Below are positions 1 through 9,848 of a stretch of DNA of 64,000 bases, piece by piece; position 1 is the stretch's first letter; each line of letters opens with the position of its first letter. This DNA is from Haematomicrobium sanguinis DSM 21259 (lineage in GTDB: Bacteria > Actinomycetota > Actinomycetes > Actinomycetales > Micrococcaceae). The DNA lies in NCBI RefSeq assembly GCF_000688395.1, contig NZ_JIAG01000003.1, positions 62,001 through 126,000 on the forward strand. The letters are read 5' to 3'. The notes beneath the pieces were generated by a model. It made no database searches, was not told the DNA's origin, and saw only the letters and a list, made by a program, of their open reading frames with translations. The position numbers and the translations under genes were made by a program.

Positions 1-808
1 CGCCGATGGCGGCGGCAATGCCAAGTTGGGGAAGCCCAGAATTTCCGTTAAAGAGCAGGAACTGTTGAACGGCTACAGTGCGCGCTCCGGGTGGGACCGT
101 CGAGTTAGCGCTTCCGGTAAACGCCAGCACAATCTCAAAAATCTTGAGCGAGCCGATGACCCACAATGTTGCAGCAGTGGCAAAGACATCCCAGGTGAGG
201 GGAAGCGTGATGGTGCGAAACGCCTGAACCTTCGTCACGCCTTCTAGCTTGGCCGCCTCATAGAGTTCCTTGGGGATGGTATCGACAGCTGCCAGCAAGA
301 TGAGCGCATAAAATCCCGCGGCGGACCAGGCGAGGCCCACAATGATGCACATAAAGACGAGATCGGGTCCCAGCCAATTTTGCGGGGGAATCCCAAAGAA
401 CCCGAGAACCCCGTTGAGAGCGCCCCGCGAGTCAAGCGCGAAGCTAAGTGCGGCGCCGATGGCTATCGGGGAGATGATGTTCGGCAGGTAAATGATGGAC
501 CTCAGGAATTTGCGGCCGCGCATTTGCTGCATCACGACCATCGATCCGAAAGCAACCGCGAACACGAGTATCCCGCCGGCGACGGCAAGCACCACAGTGT
601 TGCCGAAAGACTGCAAAAAGGTAGGGTTCGTGAGCACCTCAATGTAGTTGCTCAGGCCAATGAACTTCGGCTCTACACCCAGTCCAGACCATTCGGTCAG
701 ACTGAAATAAAACCCTACAATGGACGGGAGGACAAACAGTAGCGTGTAGATCAGGACCGCGGGCATCAGGAACGCCCGCAGTCCCTTCTTATGTGCGAGT
801 GTTTTCAC
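1..808 (-). CDS. Sugar ABC transporter permease, MalF/UgpA type (partial)
   Basis: Inner-membrane permease of a carbohydrate importer; the C-terminal end runs off the window. Read on the minus strand from GTG at 808, the protein opens with a short basic N-terminus and a first hydrophobic segment (LMPAVLIYTLLFVLPSIVGF), followed by further membrane segments. The family EAA loop is visible as ELYEAAKLEGVTKVQAF with a following TLP, the site that docks the ATPase. The start GTG shares GTGA with the stop of the binding-protein gene, a 4-nt overlap typical of translational coupling, so both are in one operon. A second permease probably lies beyond the edge. The substrate cannot be read from the sequence; a ROK regulator next door suggests a sugar or amino sugar. 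Confidence 0.9.
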   Translation of the reverse strand, partial: MKTLAHKKGLRAFLMPAVLIYTLLFVLPSIVGFYFSLTEWSGLGVEPKFIGLSNYIEVLTNPTFLQSFGNTVVLAVAGGILVFAVAFGSMVVMQQMRGRKFLRSIIYLPNIISPIAIGAALSFALDSRGALNGVLGFFGIPPQNWLGPDLVFMCIIVGLAWSAAGFYALILLAAVDTIPKELYEAAKLEGVTKVQAFRTITLPLTWDVFATAATLWVIGSLKIFEIVLAFTGSANSTVPPGARTVAVQQFLLFNGNSGLPQLGIAAAIG

Positions 809-2121
809 TTGTTGGACTTAAGGAATTCTTCGGTCTTGGATTTTCCTTGGCCGACAAACTGTTCCGGCGTGACTTGGCCGAAGATGAGTTGGTCGCTGAG
901 CGGAAGCATCGTGTCCTTGAACCACGCGGGGATCTTCGCCGGGGCGTTGTCCATGTAGCCCGTGGTTTGGGTCGCTTCCAAGACGTTCTTCTGCATTGCC
1001 TGCAAGGACTCCGGGGCCACGGCGTCTTTGCGGGCCGGAATATTCAGTGCATCTGTACCGATCTTGTCCGCCCATTTCTTGTTGACAAGGAAGATGATGA
1101 ACTGCTGGGCGCCGGCCGCGTTCTTGGCTTTGCTGGACACACACCATCCCAAGGTGTTGAGCTCGGCAACGGGCTGGGACGAGTCTCCGAATTCGGGAAA
1201 CGCGAACGTTGAGAGCTTCGCGGAACTGGGCGCCACGGCCTTGACTTCACCGGCTAGCCACGAGCCGTTGTTGTCCAGCACATAGTCTCCTTGCGCCCAG
1301 GCGTTTTGTGCGTTGGGGTAACGCGAACCCTCGTAGCCTTTTTGGAAGAAGTTCTTTTCCCGGAGCATGGCAACCTGCTTGGCCGCTTCAAGAACCCGCG
1401 GATCGTCCCAGGCAGATGCGTCTTGGCCGAGGTTGAGGATGCTTCCGGCACCGGCACTGCGAAGCATCAACCAGTAGAACCAGAGAATGTTGTAGGAGGA
1501 GTTGCCACCCTCTTGGGCGATGGGGATCTGCCCTTGAGCTTTCGCTTCGGTCATGAACTTGACGAGGTCATCCCAGGTTTGCGGGGCGTTGGAAGCCAAT
1601 TCTGGTTGCTTGGCTGCATCGAACCAGATACCGCCGGACAAGATGGTGTGCGGGATAAACCCTTGACCCTGATTATCCGAAGAACTCTTGAGAACTGGTT
1701 CCACAAATACCGAACGGACGGTGGCATCTTCGCCGTAGATTTGTGCGTCGAGAATGGGATTTAAGTCCGCGATGAGATCGCGTTCGCGGAATACCGGGAC
1801 GTGGTCCGGGGCGCTATCAAACATGTCCGGGCCGGAACCGGTGGCCGCCGCGTTAATGATGTCCTGCCGCCCGGTTTGTCCCAGTGTGCGAATCTTGATG
1901 GTGACGCCGCTTTCCGCCTGGAACTCCTTGGCGGCTTCGGCGAAAATTTTGGCTTGCGGAGTGTCAGCGGGCCAAGACGTCCAGTAGTCGACGGTGCTAC
2001 CCGACGCGGCCTCGGTGGCTTGCGTTGCGCCCGAAACTTTCTGACCACATGCGGCGAGGGTCAGCCCCATCGCTCCGGTAGTGAACGCAGCGAGTACAGT
2101 TCTGCGAGACGGCAGTGTCAT
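805..2121 (-). CDS. Sugar ABC transporter substrate-binding lipoprotein
   Basis: Extracellular solute-binding protein, family 1 (MalE/UgpB-like), 438 aa, that captures a carbohydrate for the adjoining permease. The start at 2121 is chosen because the protein then begins with a Tat-like twin-arginine signal (SRRTVLAA) ending in a lipobox LAAC with Cys25 as the predicted lipidated residue; an AAGGG ribosome site lies just upstream. An in-frame start at 2220 would put a spurious stretch before the signal peptide. The mature part has the usual family length and motifs such as YWTSWPADTPQAK and a C-terminal FLVNKKWADKIG region. Its stop overlaps the permease start. Expression is probably controlled by the palindromes at 2150-2164 and 2180-2198. 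Confidence 0.93.
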   Translation of the reverse strand: MTLPSRRTVLAAFTTGAMGLTLAACGQKVSGATQATEAASGSTVDYWTSWPADTPQAKIFAEAAKEFQAESGVTIKIRTLGQTGRQDIINAAATGSGPDMFDSAPDHVPVFRERDLIADLNPILDAQIYGEDATVRSVFVEPVLKSSSDNQGQGFIPHTILSGGIWFDAAKQPELASNAPQTWDDLVKFMTEAKAQGQIPIAQEGGNSSYNILWFYWLMLRSAGAGSILNLGQDASAWDDPRVLEAAKQVAMLREKNFFQKGYEGSRYPNAQNAWAQGDYVLDNNGSWLAGEVKAVAPSSAKLSTFAFPEFGDSSQPVAELNTLGWCVSSKAKNAAGAQQFIIFLVNKKWADKIGTDALNIPARKDAVAPESLQAMQKNVLEATQTTGYMDNAPAKIPAWFKDTMLPLSDQLIFGQVTPEQFVGQGKSKTEEFLKSNK

Positions 2122-2149
2122 GGTGAAACCCTTCACGAGTGAAACGAGC

Positions 2150-2164
2150 CGAGCTCTGAGCTCG
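2150..2164. promoter_or_regulatory. Second perfect palindrome downstream of the promoter
   Basis: CGAGCTCTGAGCTCG is a perfect 7-1-7 inverted repeat just downstream of the expected transcription start. It could be an auxiliary operator or a leader hairpin. Confidence 0.45.
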
Positions 2165-2175
2165 ATGTGATCTAG

Positions 2176-2204
2176 ATAATATGCAAGGTCATTGCATAAA
2201 TCAA
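2176..2204 (-). promoter_or_regulatory. Promoter of the sugar ABC operon
   Basis: On the minus strand TTGATT (2204-2199) and TATTAT (2181-2176) are separated by exactly 17 nt. This is a good sigma-70-type promoter reading toward the binding-protein gene that starts at 2121. Confidence 0.75.
2180..2198. promoter_or_regulatory. Perfect 19-bp operator palindrome
   Basis: TATGCAAGGTCATTGCATA is a perfect 7-5-7 inverted repeat. It fills the spacer between the -35 and -10 boxes, the classical position for a repressor that blocks RNA polymerase. The adjoining ROK protein is the obvious candidate ligand. Confidence 0.7.
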
Positions 2205-2241
2205 GAGTTGGAGGGTTCACGGTCGGTAATACTGCTCTTGG

Positions 2242-3387
2242 CTATGCGGTAAAGACGGTGGCGTCGGCAAGTTCCAGCGCATTGCGAACAGCGCCATCCA
2301 GTACCGAATCCGGTCCAGAGAGCCCCGGCAGCACAGCGGTCGGTGTCAGCACGCGGGGGGCAATCTCGGTTTCCAGGTTCTCACTGAGCGCGATTCCGAT
2401 CTCCTCCGGTATCCCGGTGACGACGACTGCATCGGGGTCGAAGGACAACACGAGAGCGGCCAGCCCGGAGTTAAATTCGCGTGCGACCTCCTGGATCCGC
2501 AAGCGACGTTCCTTGTCCGGTAGCGCGGCGATCCCCGCAAGCGGAGTGTCAATCTTGGACCATCCCACTTCCTCCAGCGCGCCGATTTCGCCCGCAGCAC
2601 CATTGCTGCCCCGGTGCAGGCGGCCGTTCAATATGATCCCGGCGGAGGCGCGGCGTCGAACCAACACGACGATCACATTCTTGAGATCGGGGCGGTGCAA
2701 TCCCTCGCTTAGGGCCGCGAGATTGGCATCGTTTTCCACGGCCACCCTTGCCGCAAGCAACCGCGCGAGGTCGGCGCCGATGGAAGACTCCTGCCACGAG
2801 GGCAAGACCACCGAACGCGAGATGCCGCCGTCAGGGCCCACCACACCGGGCACCGATAGGGTCACGGCCAAGAGCGCCGAAAGGTCGATGCCTGCCTTAG
2901 CCGTGGCGGCACCGAGAATTCGATGCAGCCAGTGTGCATCTAACGAGTCCACGCTTTCTGGCTCAAAGGTTACTTCCGCGAGCGTGTTGAGGCCCAGGTT
3001 CGCAATACGCACCGTGACCGAATGCAGATCGACGTCCACACCGGCGACCGCTCCGAAATCTTCGTTGAAGGCAAACAGCCGTGCGGGTCGACCGCGCGCA
3101 CCGTTGCTTGCCGGTGCCGGTGTTTCGCTGACCCAACCCAGACTTACTAGGGAATCCAGAACGGTGGATAGCGTCGGTCGGGAGAGGCCGGTGACCTCGT
3201 GCAGATCGGTGAGCCGCAAGGGCTCTTCGGCCAAACGCAGCGCGCGCAAAGTCGCTTGGGAATTGACCTGGCGCAGGAACGAGGTGGCCGAGACCACCTC
3301 GGGAGTCACCGGCGTGGGCATATCGTGAAGGATGCGCGGGCGCTCCCGGGACGGCCCTTCGCCCGCACGCCTTGCTCCGCTTTCCAT
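2242..3387 (-). CDS. ROK-family transcriptional repressor
   Basis: Sugar-responsive repressor of the NagC/XylR type, 381 aa. The N-terminal third holds a winged helix-turn-helix (LTDLHEVTGLSRPTLSTVLD). The rest is a ROK sugar-kinase fold with an ATPase-like AGVDVDLHSVTVRI strand and the ENDANLAALSEG and NGAAGEIG motifs. The start at 3387 follows a strong GGGGGAAGG ribosome site; upstream in-frame starts lack one. The CxCGxxGC zinc cluster normally found after the GEIG motif is absent: the sequence there reads ALEEVGWSKIDTPL, so metal-assisted sugar sensing may differ. It is transcribed in the same direction as the ABC operon and directly upstream of it, and probably controls it through the palindromes at 2180-2198 and 2150-2164. 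Confidence 0.9.
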   Translation of the reverse strand: MESGARRAGEGPSRERPRILHDMPTPVTPEVVSATSFLRQVNSQATLRALRLAEEPLRLTDLHEVTGLSRPTLSTVLDSLVSLGWVSETPAPASNGARGRPARLFAFNEDFGAVAGVDVDLHSVTVRIANLGLNTLAEVTFEPESVDSLDAHWLHRILGAATAKAGIDLSALLAVTLSVPGVVGPDGGISRSVVLPSWQESSIGADLARLLAARVAVENDANLAALSEGLHRPDLKNVIVVLVRRRASAGIILNGRLHRGSNGAAGEIGALEEVGWSKIDTPLAGIAALPDKERRLRIQEVAREFNSGLAALVLSFDPDAVVVTGIPEEIGIALSENLETEIAPRVLTPTAVLPGLSGPDSVLDGAVRNALELADATVFTA

Positions 3388-3533
3388 GCCTTCCCCCTCT
3401 TGCAAGTGAAATGCTCCTATCCAGTGTGCACGTCCGGCCAGAAGTCTACGCTGAGTTGGCGATGAGCGAGAGCACCCCGAGCCCCGCCTGCGGGTGACCG
3501 AAATTCCATGGCGCGTCCCGCCGAGAAAGGCGA

Positions 3534-3546
3534 GCATCGCCGTCGT
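3534..3546 (+). repeat. Dispersed 13-mer GCATCGCCGTCGT, copy 1
   Basis: Exact copy, intergenic, 9 nt from palindrome A1. One of ten exact copies in the window. Confidence 0.85.
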
Positions 3547-3555
3547 CCTTCCTCA

Positions 3556-3615
3556 TCTATGTAGCGCGACACGCCGAGGAAAACCGCATTTCCTCGGCGT
3601 GTCGCGCTACATAGA
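3556..3615. terminator. Family-A palindrome A1 (27-bp stem, 6-nt loop)
   Basis: Perfect 27-bp inverted repeat: left arm 3556-3582 beginning TCTATGTAGCGCGACACGCC, loop 3583-3588, right arm 3589-3615. The right arm contains the TAG stop (minus strand, 3609-3607) of the neighbouring gene. The core recurs at 13406 and 17498. Likely acts as a terminator; no strong U-tract follows. Confidence 0.8.
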
Positions 3616-4350
3616 CGGGGAGCGGAGGGACCAGGAGATGTGCTCGCGCACGTCGGTGAGCGGGGCGTCGTCCGGGATGAAGAGTTCGTCCAGCATGTAT
3701 TCGTCGACTCCCAGGATTTTCAGGTCGTGTCCCGCGCCCGCGTGCGGCCCATCCAGCGCGCGGCTGCGCACGCACACCGCAGTGTCCAGGTCCAAAGCGA
3801 TCTCGGTCGGGGCCTCAGCCACGAGCTCGAAACCGGGGTATGCGGGCCGGTAATACGGCGTGCGGGTGAGGGTAGCGACCCACGCCCGGCGCCCGTCAAT
3901 ATCCTCCTCCCGCAGGTCATCGAGGCGGGTCGGATTCAAGTAGGGTGTTTCAAATGCCACCGGCGCACTGCCGGCGATCTCCGCGGGGTCCAGCAACGCC
4001 GCGAAGTGCGCGTCTTGGTAGATCGGCTCGCCGTAGGCGGCCTGGGGGCGGCGGGTCACCAGGCCCTGATCGTCATAGACCGGGGTGACCAATTGCGGGG
4101 GCAAAAGCCAGGACGCGCGGGTGTCGGCAACGTAAAAATCCGCACGCGAATCGTTGATGCTCGTGGTGCTGTAGAGCAACTGGCCGTCCGCATTCTCCAC
4201 CCGGAGGGCGCCGGGGCGGCGCACCCAAAAGCGCGTGGCAGCTGCGTTGTCGCCGGGCGCGGACACCGTGAATCGCAACGAATCCCACCGCCACGGCGAG
4301 GAGCGGGCAAGATTGCGGAAGGAGTCCGGGGTGAGCGTCATGGCAGACAT
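3607..4350 (-). CDS. Hypothetical protein
   Basis: Protein of 247 aa that I do not recognise. It has no signal peptide or membrane segment and reads as a soluble, beta-rich protein with many aromatic residues (PWRWDSLRFTVSAPG, TRFWVRRPGALRVENADG, YMLDELFIPDD near the C-terminus). The start ATG at 4350 lies 7 nt after a TAGACT -10 box on the same strand, which predicts a leaderless mRNA; ATG 4341 is the alternative. The last residues (SPSM) and the stop are encoded by the arm of palindrome A1. It is divergent from the prepilin peptidase gene. Confidence 0.7.
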   Translation of the reverse strand: MSAMTLTPDSFRNLARSSPWRWDSLRFTVSAPGDNAAATRFWVRRPGALRVENADGQLLYSTTSINDSRADFYVADTRASWLLPPQLVTPVYDDQGLVTRRPQAAYGEPIYQDAHFAALLDPAEIAGSAPVAFETPYLNPTRLDDLREEDIDGRRAWVATLTRTPYYRPAYPGFELVAEAPTEIALDLDTAVCVRSRALDGPHAGAGHDLKILGVDEYMLDELFIPDDAPLTDVREHISWSLRSPSM

Positions 4351-4357
4351 ATCCACA

Positions 4358-4363
4358 AGTCTA
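4358..4363 (-). promoter_or_regulatory. -10 box TAGACT, leaderless start
   Basis: TAGACT on the minus strand ends 7 nt before the ATG at 4350. Confidence 0.55.
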
Positions 4364-4409
4364 GGGCGCGCGCCAGCGCCGCGCACCGGATGTGGGATAC
4401 CGTGTGCTC

Positions 4410-4913
4410 ATGGTGGAACTTGTGGGGGACATATGGGGGAGCAGCGCACTCGCCGGTGTGTTTCTTGTTCTCGCGCTGGCGGTGTATGTCGCTGCGACGG
4501 CGACCCTCACGGTGATCGACTTTCGCGAGCACCGGCTCCCGAACAGGATCATTTTTCCCGGGCTCGCCGTTGCCCTTCCGCTCTTGTGCGTGACCGGGCT
4601 GCTTGCGGGAGAGCCCATGCGGGCCCTCGGTGCGGTGGGCGGGGCGGCCGGGGCGTTTGCGGTCTTCTTCCTGATCAGATTTATCCATCCGCCGGCCATC
4701 GGATACGGCGACGTCAAGCTGGTAGCACTCTTGGGCGCCTATCTTGGTTTTGTGTCCGTGGAGGCGATTCTTTGGGCGCTCCTGCTCGCGTTCCTGGCCG
4801 CCGGACTGGTGAGCCTCGCCCTGGTTGCGGCCCGGCGCGCCACCAGAAAAACCGCCATCGCCTTTGGCCCGTATCTCATCCTCGGCAGCACGCTCGCCCT
4901 AATTTTCGCGTGA
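4410..4913 (+). CDS. Prepilin peptidase, A24 family (TadV/CpaA-like)
   Basis: Membrane aspartyl protease of 167 aa that removes the leader of type IV pilin-like precursors. Both catalytic aspartates are in recognisable motifs: IDFREHRLPNR near the N-terminus and IGYGDVKLVALLG in the middle. The chain is almost entirely hydrophobic with about six membrane segments. It lacks the N-terminal methylase domain of PilD, as in TadV/CpaA-type peptidases. ATG at 4410 is preferred; GTG at 4392 is also in frame. No pilin or secretion ATPase gene is beside it, so its substrates are encoded elsewhere. Confidence 0.85.
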   Translation: MVELVGDIWGSSALAGVFLVLALAVYVAATATLTVIDFREHRLPNRIIFPGLAVALPLLCVTGLLAGEPMRALGAVGGAAGAFAVFFLIRFIHPPAIGYGDVKLVALLGAYLGFVSVEAILWALLLAFLAAGLVSLALVAARRATRKTAIAFGPYLILGSTLALIFA

Positions 4914-4919
4914 TAGATT
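4914..4919 (+). promoter_or_regulatory. -10 box TAGATT, leaderless start
   Basis: TAGATT ends 6 nt before the Nudix ATG at 4926 and sits right after the peptidase stop. Confidence 0.55.
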
Positions 4920-4925
4920 CGCCTC

Positions 4926-5396
4926 ATGCCCACCCCAGACTTTGTCCTTGAGCTCCGGAAAAAGATCGGCCATGACCTGATGTGGAGCCCCGGGGTCGCC
5001 GGCGTGGTGATCAACAAGGCGGGCGAAGTGCTGCTGGGACGCCGCGCCGATAACGGCGAGTGGACCACCATCACCGGCATGCTGGATCCGGGCGAGCATC
5101 CCGTTGACGGGCTGCTTCGCGAAATCGAAGAGGAAACCGCCGTCCAGGCTCGCGTGGAGCGGTTGATCGAGGTCAGCACCACCGATGTGGTCACCTTCGC
5201 GAATGGGGATCGGTCCCAGTTCCTCACCTTGGCGTTCCGGTGCGCCTATGTGGGTGGTCAGGCAATGGTGAACGACGACGAATCCGCCGACGTAGCGTGG
5301 TTTGCTCCAGAGGACTTACCGCCGATGCGTCCGGCTCACACCCGACGGGTAGCGGTTGCGCTCGGCAAGGAACCGCTACCCGATTATTTGCGCTGA
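4926..5396 (+). CDS. Nudix hydrolase
   Basis: Soluble 156-aa hydrolase acting on a nucleoside diphosphate linked to another group. The complete Nudix box spans residues 51-73: G, five residues, E57, seven residues, then REIEEETAV, giving the metal-binding REuxEE core. The N-terminal LRKKIGHDLMW and the strands around WAFAPEDLPP-like WFAPEDLPPM match small actinobacterial Nudix proteins of ADP-ribose or NTP type, but the substrate cannot be assigned. The start lies 6 nt after a TAGATT box. Confidence 0.9.
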   Translation: MPTPDFVLELRKKIGHDLMWSPGVAGVVINKAGEVLLGRRADNGEWTTITGMLDPGEHPVDGLLREIEEETAVQARVERLIEVSTTDVVTFANGDRSQFLTLAFRCAYVGGQAMVNDDESADVAWFAPEDLPPMRPAHTRRVAVALGKEPLPDYLR

Positions 5397-5488
5397 TTCC
5401 CGCTTCCGTGGCCGCGATCGGCGGCCCTATGTAACATTTAGGTTTCGAGAGTAACCGGTGGCGTTCTCGCGGCAATTCCTGTGACATC

Positions 5489-5507
5489 ACCCACTTTTCC
5501 GGTGGGT
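5489..5507 (+). other. Small hairpin in the leader of the LPETG gene
   Basis: ACCCAC and GTGGGT (5489-5494, 5502-5507) pair around a 7-nt loop, about 40 nt before the start codon of the surface-protein gene. It may be a leader structure; no function is known. Confidence 0.3.
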
Positions 5508-5547
5508 ACCGAAACGGCACTATTGCCGCCTACACACAGGAGTCATC

Positions 5548-7296
5548 ATGAACACGCACCGTTTGAGGGGACCGGTCGCACTCATTGCGGCGCTGGCTCT
5601 CGCTGCGCTTCCCGTCACCGGGGCCATGGCGCAAACGACAAGCGAGCCAACGGATCCGTCCACCGCCGCGGAGACCCCGAGCGCCGCCGCGACCCCGACC
5701 GACGCAACCGAGGAACCGACGGCGGATCCCACGCCTGAGCCCTCAGTTACCGATTCAGGGGCACCCACCGAGGACCCGGCCGTCACCGAATCCCCCACTG
5801 CCACTAGCGAACCGAGCGAAACGGCGATCGCGTCTCCGAGCGCAACCCCAACCAGCACCGCGGCCCCCTCGGAAACGGCAAGCCCAACTCCGACCCCGGA
5901 TGGACCGGACGTGCACCCCGAAATTGACCTCGGCGGTGTCACCGAGACGGGACCCGGAAATCTGCCCATCACGATCGGGGGCATTGTGTACGGGGGCGAA
6001 TTCGCGGTAGAACTACTGCCGCAGGCAGGACAATCCATGACCGAACCACCGCCTATCGTGGTCGGTACCGCGGACGCCCAAGGCAACGCGACGATGGATT
6101 TTGTGATCGGCGATTTTAGGCAGGATGGACCATACCGATTGCAAGTTACGGACCTCACCACCGGGATCACCGGGGTCAGCAACGTCTTTGAGCTTAAGCA
6201 CGAGGGGAACATCTCCTTGAACATGAATAAGTTCAATTGGGGCGACACGATGATTGCTCAGATCACGGGGCTGGTTCCCGGATCCACCTTCGACTTCGAG
6301 GTCCGCCATCCGATCACCGGCAAAGGCACATCCATGACCGGCCTTGTTGCCGGAAACGATGGCACCTCGGCGGTCACGATCGGGATTAGCCGCGAGGATT
6401 TCGCGGCCGATCCAACCCGGGACGCCGCGGTAGCGTACGGTGACTTCGATATCTTTGTCACGAATGCCGAGGGCACAATCGTTGCCGTGAGTTCGGCCAC
6501 GATTCAATCCGAAGGCGGCGCGACTCCCGCCCCCTCGCCAACCTTGACCACGCCGGAAATGGCAGTGCCCGGTGAGAGCGTGAACGTCGGCCTGAACGGT
6601 TTTGACGCCGACCAAACCTACGAATTGCAACTGGTACATCCCGACGGATCGGCCATCGATGGGAACATTTATAACGGGATCACCGCGACCGTCGATGCGA
6701 GCGGTGCCGGGTCCGGAGAGCTCCCCGTCCCGTGGGTCATCCAGCCGGGCAAGTACAAGGTTATTGCCCTGGATGCCAACAAGAAGATTGTGGCTGAAAG
6801 CAACACCATTCAGGTGCGCTACCCGGTTGAATTGAGTACCGACAAGTCGACCTACAACTATGGGGATCCCTTCACCCTGACCGCAACCGGATTTGCCCCG
6901 GGCGAAACCGTCCGAGCACTGCTGGGCCTGCCCTACAGCGACGGGGTTATCTGGATCCAGGAAGGGCTCAAGGCCGACGCGAACGGCACCATCGTGTACT
7001 CCTCGACGATCCAGTTCAACCAGGGTTTCCAGTACCGGGTTCAGGACAAGAAGGAATTCCAGGATTTCGTCTTCGTGGTGGAGAACCCGGATAAGTCGGC
7101 ATTCGGCGTGGCTCCGGTATCGGTACAGGTTGCCGGACCGGCGCTGCCCGGAAGCGACACCAACGTGCAGGGCGGGGGTACGCTCCCTGAGACCGGCGCC
7201 TCGCTGAACGGCCCGATGCTGGGCGTCGGGACGGCACTGCTGCTGGCGGGTGTCGCGGTGTTCTTGATCAGCCGCCGCACCCCGCGCCACGGCTAA
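5548..7296 (+). CDS. LPETG-anchored surface protein with Thr/Pro stalk
   Basis: Sortase-anchored wall protein of 582 aa. Residues 1-30 are a signal peptide (PVALIAALALAALPVTGAMA). Residues about 31-120 are a Thr/Pro/Ser/Glu-rich stalk. Residues about 125-530 form successive beta-sandwich-like domains of similar layout, with repeated phrases such as NWGDTMIAQITGLVPGSTF, VPGESVNVGLNGFDADQTY and NYGDPFTLTATGFAPGETV. The sorting signal is LPETG at 546-550, a hydrophobic helix, and a basic RRTPRHG tail. An AGGAG ribosome site precedes ATG 5548. No sortase gene lies nearby, so a housekeeping sortase is implied. Role, such as adhesion, is inference. Confidence 0.88.
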   Translation: MNTHRLRGPVALIAALALAALPVTGAMAQTTSEPTDPSTAAETPSAAATPTDATEEPTADPTPEPSVTDSGAPTEDPAVTESPTATSEPSETAIASPSATPTSTAAPSETASPTPTPDGPDVHPEIDLGGVTETGPGNLPITIGGIVYGGEFAVELLPQAGQSMTEPPPIVVGTADAQGNATMDFVIGDFRQDGPYRLQVTDLTTGITGVSNVFELKHEGNISLNMNKFNWGDTMIAQITGLVPGSTFDFEVRHPITGKGTSMTGLVAGNDGTSAVTIGISREDFAADPTRDAAVAYGDFDIFVTNAEGTIVAVSSATIQSEGGATPAPSPTLTTPEMAVPGESVNVGLNGFDADQTYELQLVHPDGSAIDGNIYNGITATVDASGAGSGELPVPWVIQPGKYKVIALDANKKIVAESNTIQVRYPVELSTDKSTYNYGDPFTLTATGFAPGETVRALLGLPYSDGVIWIQEGLKADANGTIVYSSTIQFNQGFQYRVQDKKEFQDFVFVVENPDKSAFGVAPVSVQVAGPALPGSDTNVQGGGTLPETGASLNGPMLGVGTALLLAGVAVFLISRRTPRHG

Positions 7297-7300
7297 GAAA

Positions 7301-7362
7301 AGTTGACGCAGATTACCGAAGTTGTGCGGAATTCCGCACAACTTCGGTAATCTGCGTCAACT
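7301..7362. terminator. Family-C palindrome C1: perfect 62-bp, loopless
   Basis: A perfect 31+31 bp palindrome starting AGTTGACGCAGATTACCGAA and centred on GGAATTCC at 7328-7335. It lies between two convergent genes and can act as a bidirectional terminator. A degraded relative lies at 59966-60033. Confidence 0.85.
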
Positions 7363-7374
7363 GGGTGGGGGAGG

Positions 7375-9111
<1,737 letters not shown>

Positions 9112-9786
9112 TTAGTGAAGGAGAGTGCGGAGGACTTCGAGGCGTTCGCGAAGCGCGTCCACAAATTCCTGGTGGGTGTGCTCTTGAGCGCCGCTGCCAT
9201 AGAACTCGAAAGCGACATTGCGCCACAGATTCGTGATGAGCCAGACGGCGCTGACAATGCGCGGGTCGGCGACATCCAGGCGCTCGCGCGCGGCAACCAA
9301 TTCGAGATATCGGCTTTCCCAGCGTTGCGAATGGTTGATGAGCAGCGTGAGGAGCTTGGAGTCCTTCTCGATCGCCTGCATCATGAGCGCGAAGTCATTC
9401 TTCGCGTCCGGGTGCTCGGCGGCGACATCGCCCATGAAGCGTGCAAAATCATCGATGAGGCTCTCCGACACCTCGCCAGCGGGTGTGGCCGGCCGAGAAT
9501 CCATGAAGCTCTGCACCGCGGCCTCGGGGAAGCCATCCTCATGCATGCCTAAAATGGCGTCTTCCTTGGTGGCGAAATAGTTGAAGAACGTGCGCCGGGA
9601 TATGCCCACGCGCTCGCAGACCTGTTCCACCGTGTAGTGGGAGAAACCCAGTTCGGCAGAAAGCGCTAGCGAAGCGCGCGCGATGGCCTCGCGGGTCGCG
9701 CGCCGCTTTTGCTCGCGCAATCCCTCGCTCAGGCGAGGGGCGCTGCGGGAGGAGGCATCGCCGTCGTACTTTGCACTATGGGTCAC
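9112..9786 (-). CDS. TetR-family transcriptional regulator
   Basis: Repressor of 224 aa, probably controlling itself and the MFS exporter 24 nt downstream. The DNA-binding helix-turn-helix is TVEQVCERVGISRRTFFNYF with the following ATKEDAI. The remaining two-thirds is the ligand-binding helical domain. The first 20 residues (KYDGDASSRSAPRLSEG) are non-conserved and include a DGDAS copy encoded by the dispersed 13-mer. The start used is GTG at 9786; since the conserved domain begins near residue 25, a later start cannot be excluded. Three TTGCACT half-sites lie at and before the start (9771, 9798, 9816), the likely operators. Confidence 0.9.
   Translation of the reverse strand: MTHSAKYDGDASSRSAPRLSEGLREQKRRATREAIARASLALSAELGFSHYTVEQVCERVGISRRTFFNYFATKEDAILGMHEDGFPEAAVQSFMDSRPATPAGEVSESLIDDFARFMGDVAAEHPDAKNDFALMMQAIEKDSKLLTLLINHSQRWESRYLELVAARERLDVADPRIVSAVWLITNLWRNVAFEFYGSGAQEHTHQEFVDALRERLEVLRTLLH
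9755..9767 (+). repeat. Dispersed 13-mer, copy 3
   Basis: Exact copy within the 5' end of the TetR gene; the coding strand reads DGDAS. Confidence 0.85.
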
Positions 9787-9797
9787 AAAGTAAAGTT

Positions 9798-9822
9798 TTG
9801 CACTCTAGGATAAATAGTGCAA
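9798..9822. promoter_or_regulatory. Candidate TetR operator
   Basis: TTGCACT (9798-9804) and AGTGCAA (9816-9822) form a 7-11-7 inverted repeat just upstream of the TetR start. A third half-site TTGCACTAT lies at 9771-9779 inside the gene start. Confidence 0.6.
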
Positions 9823-9848
9823 TTTATTGCGCTGTGAGGTGTGGCACC

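Noticed and set aside
6013-7341. 442-codon minus-strand frame opposite the LPETG gene
   Set aside because: Shadow; it would start inside palindrome C1, and the plus strand has signal peptide and sorting signal.
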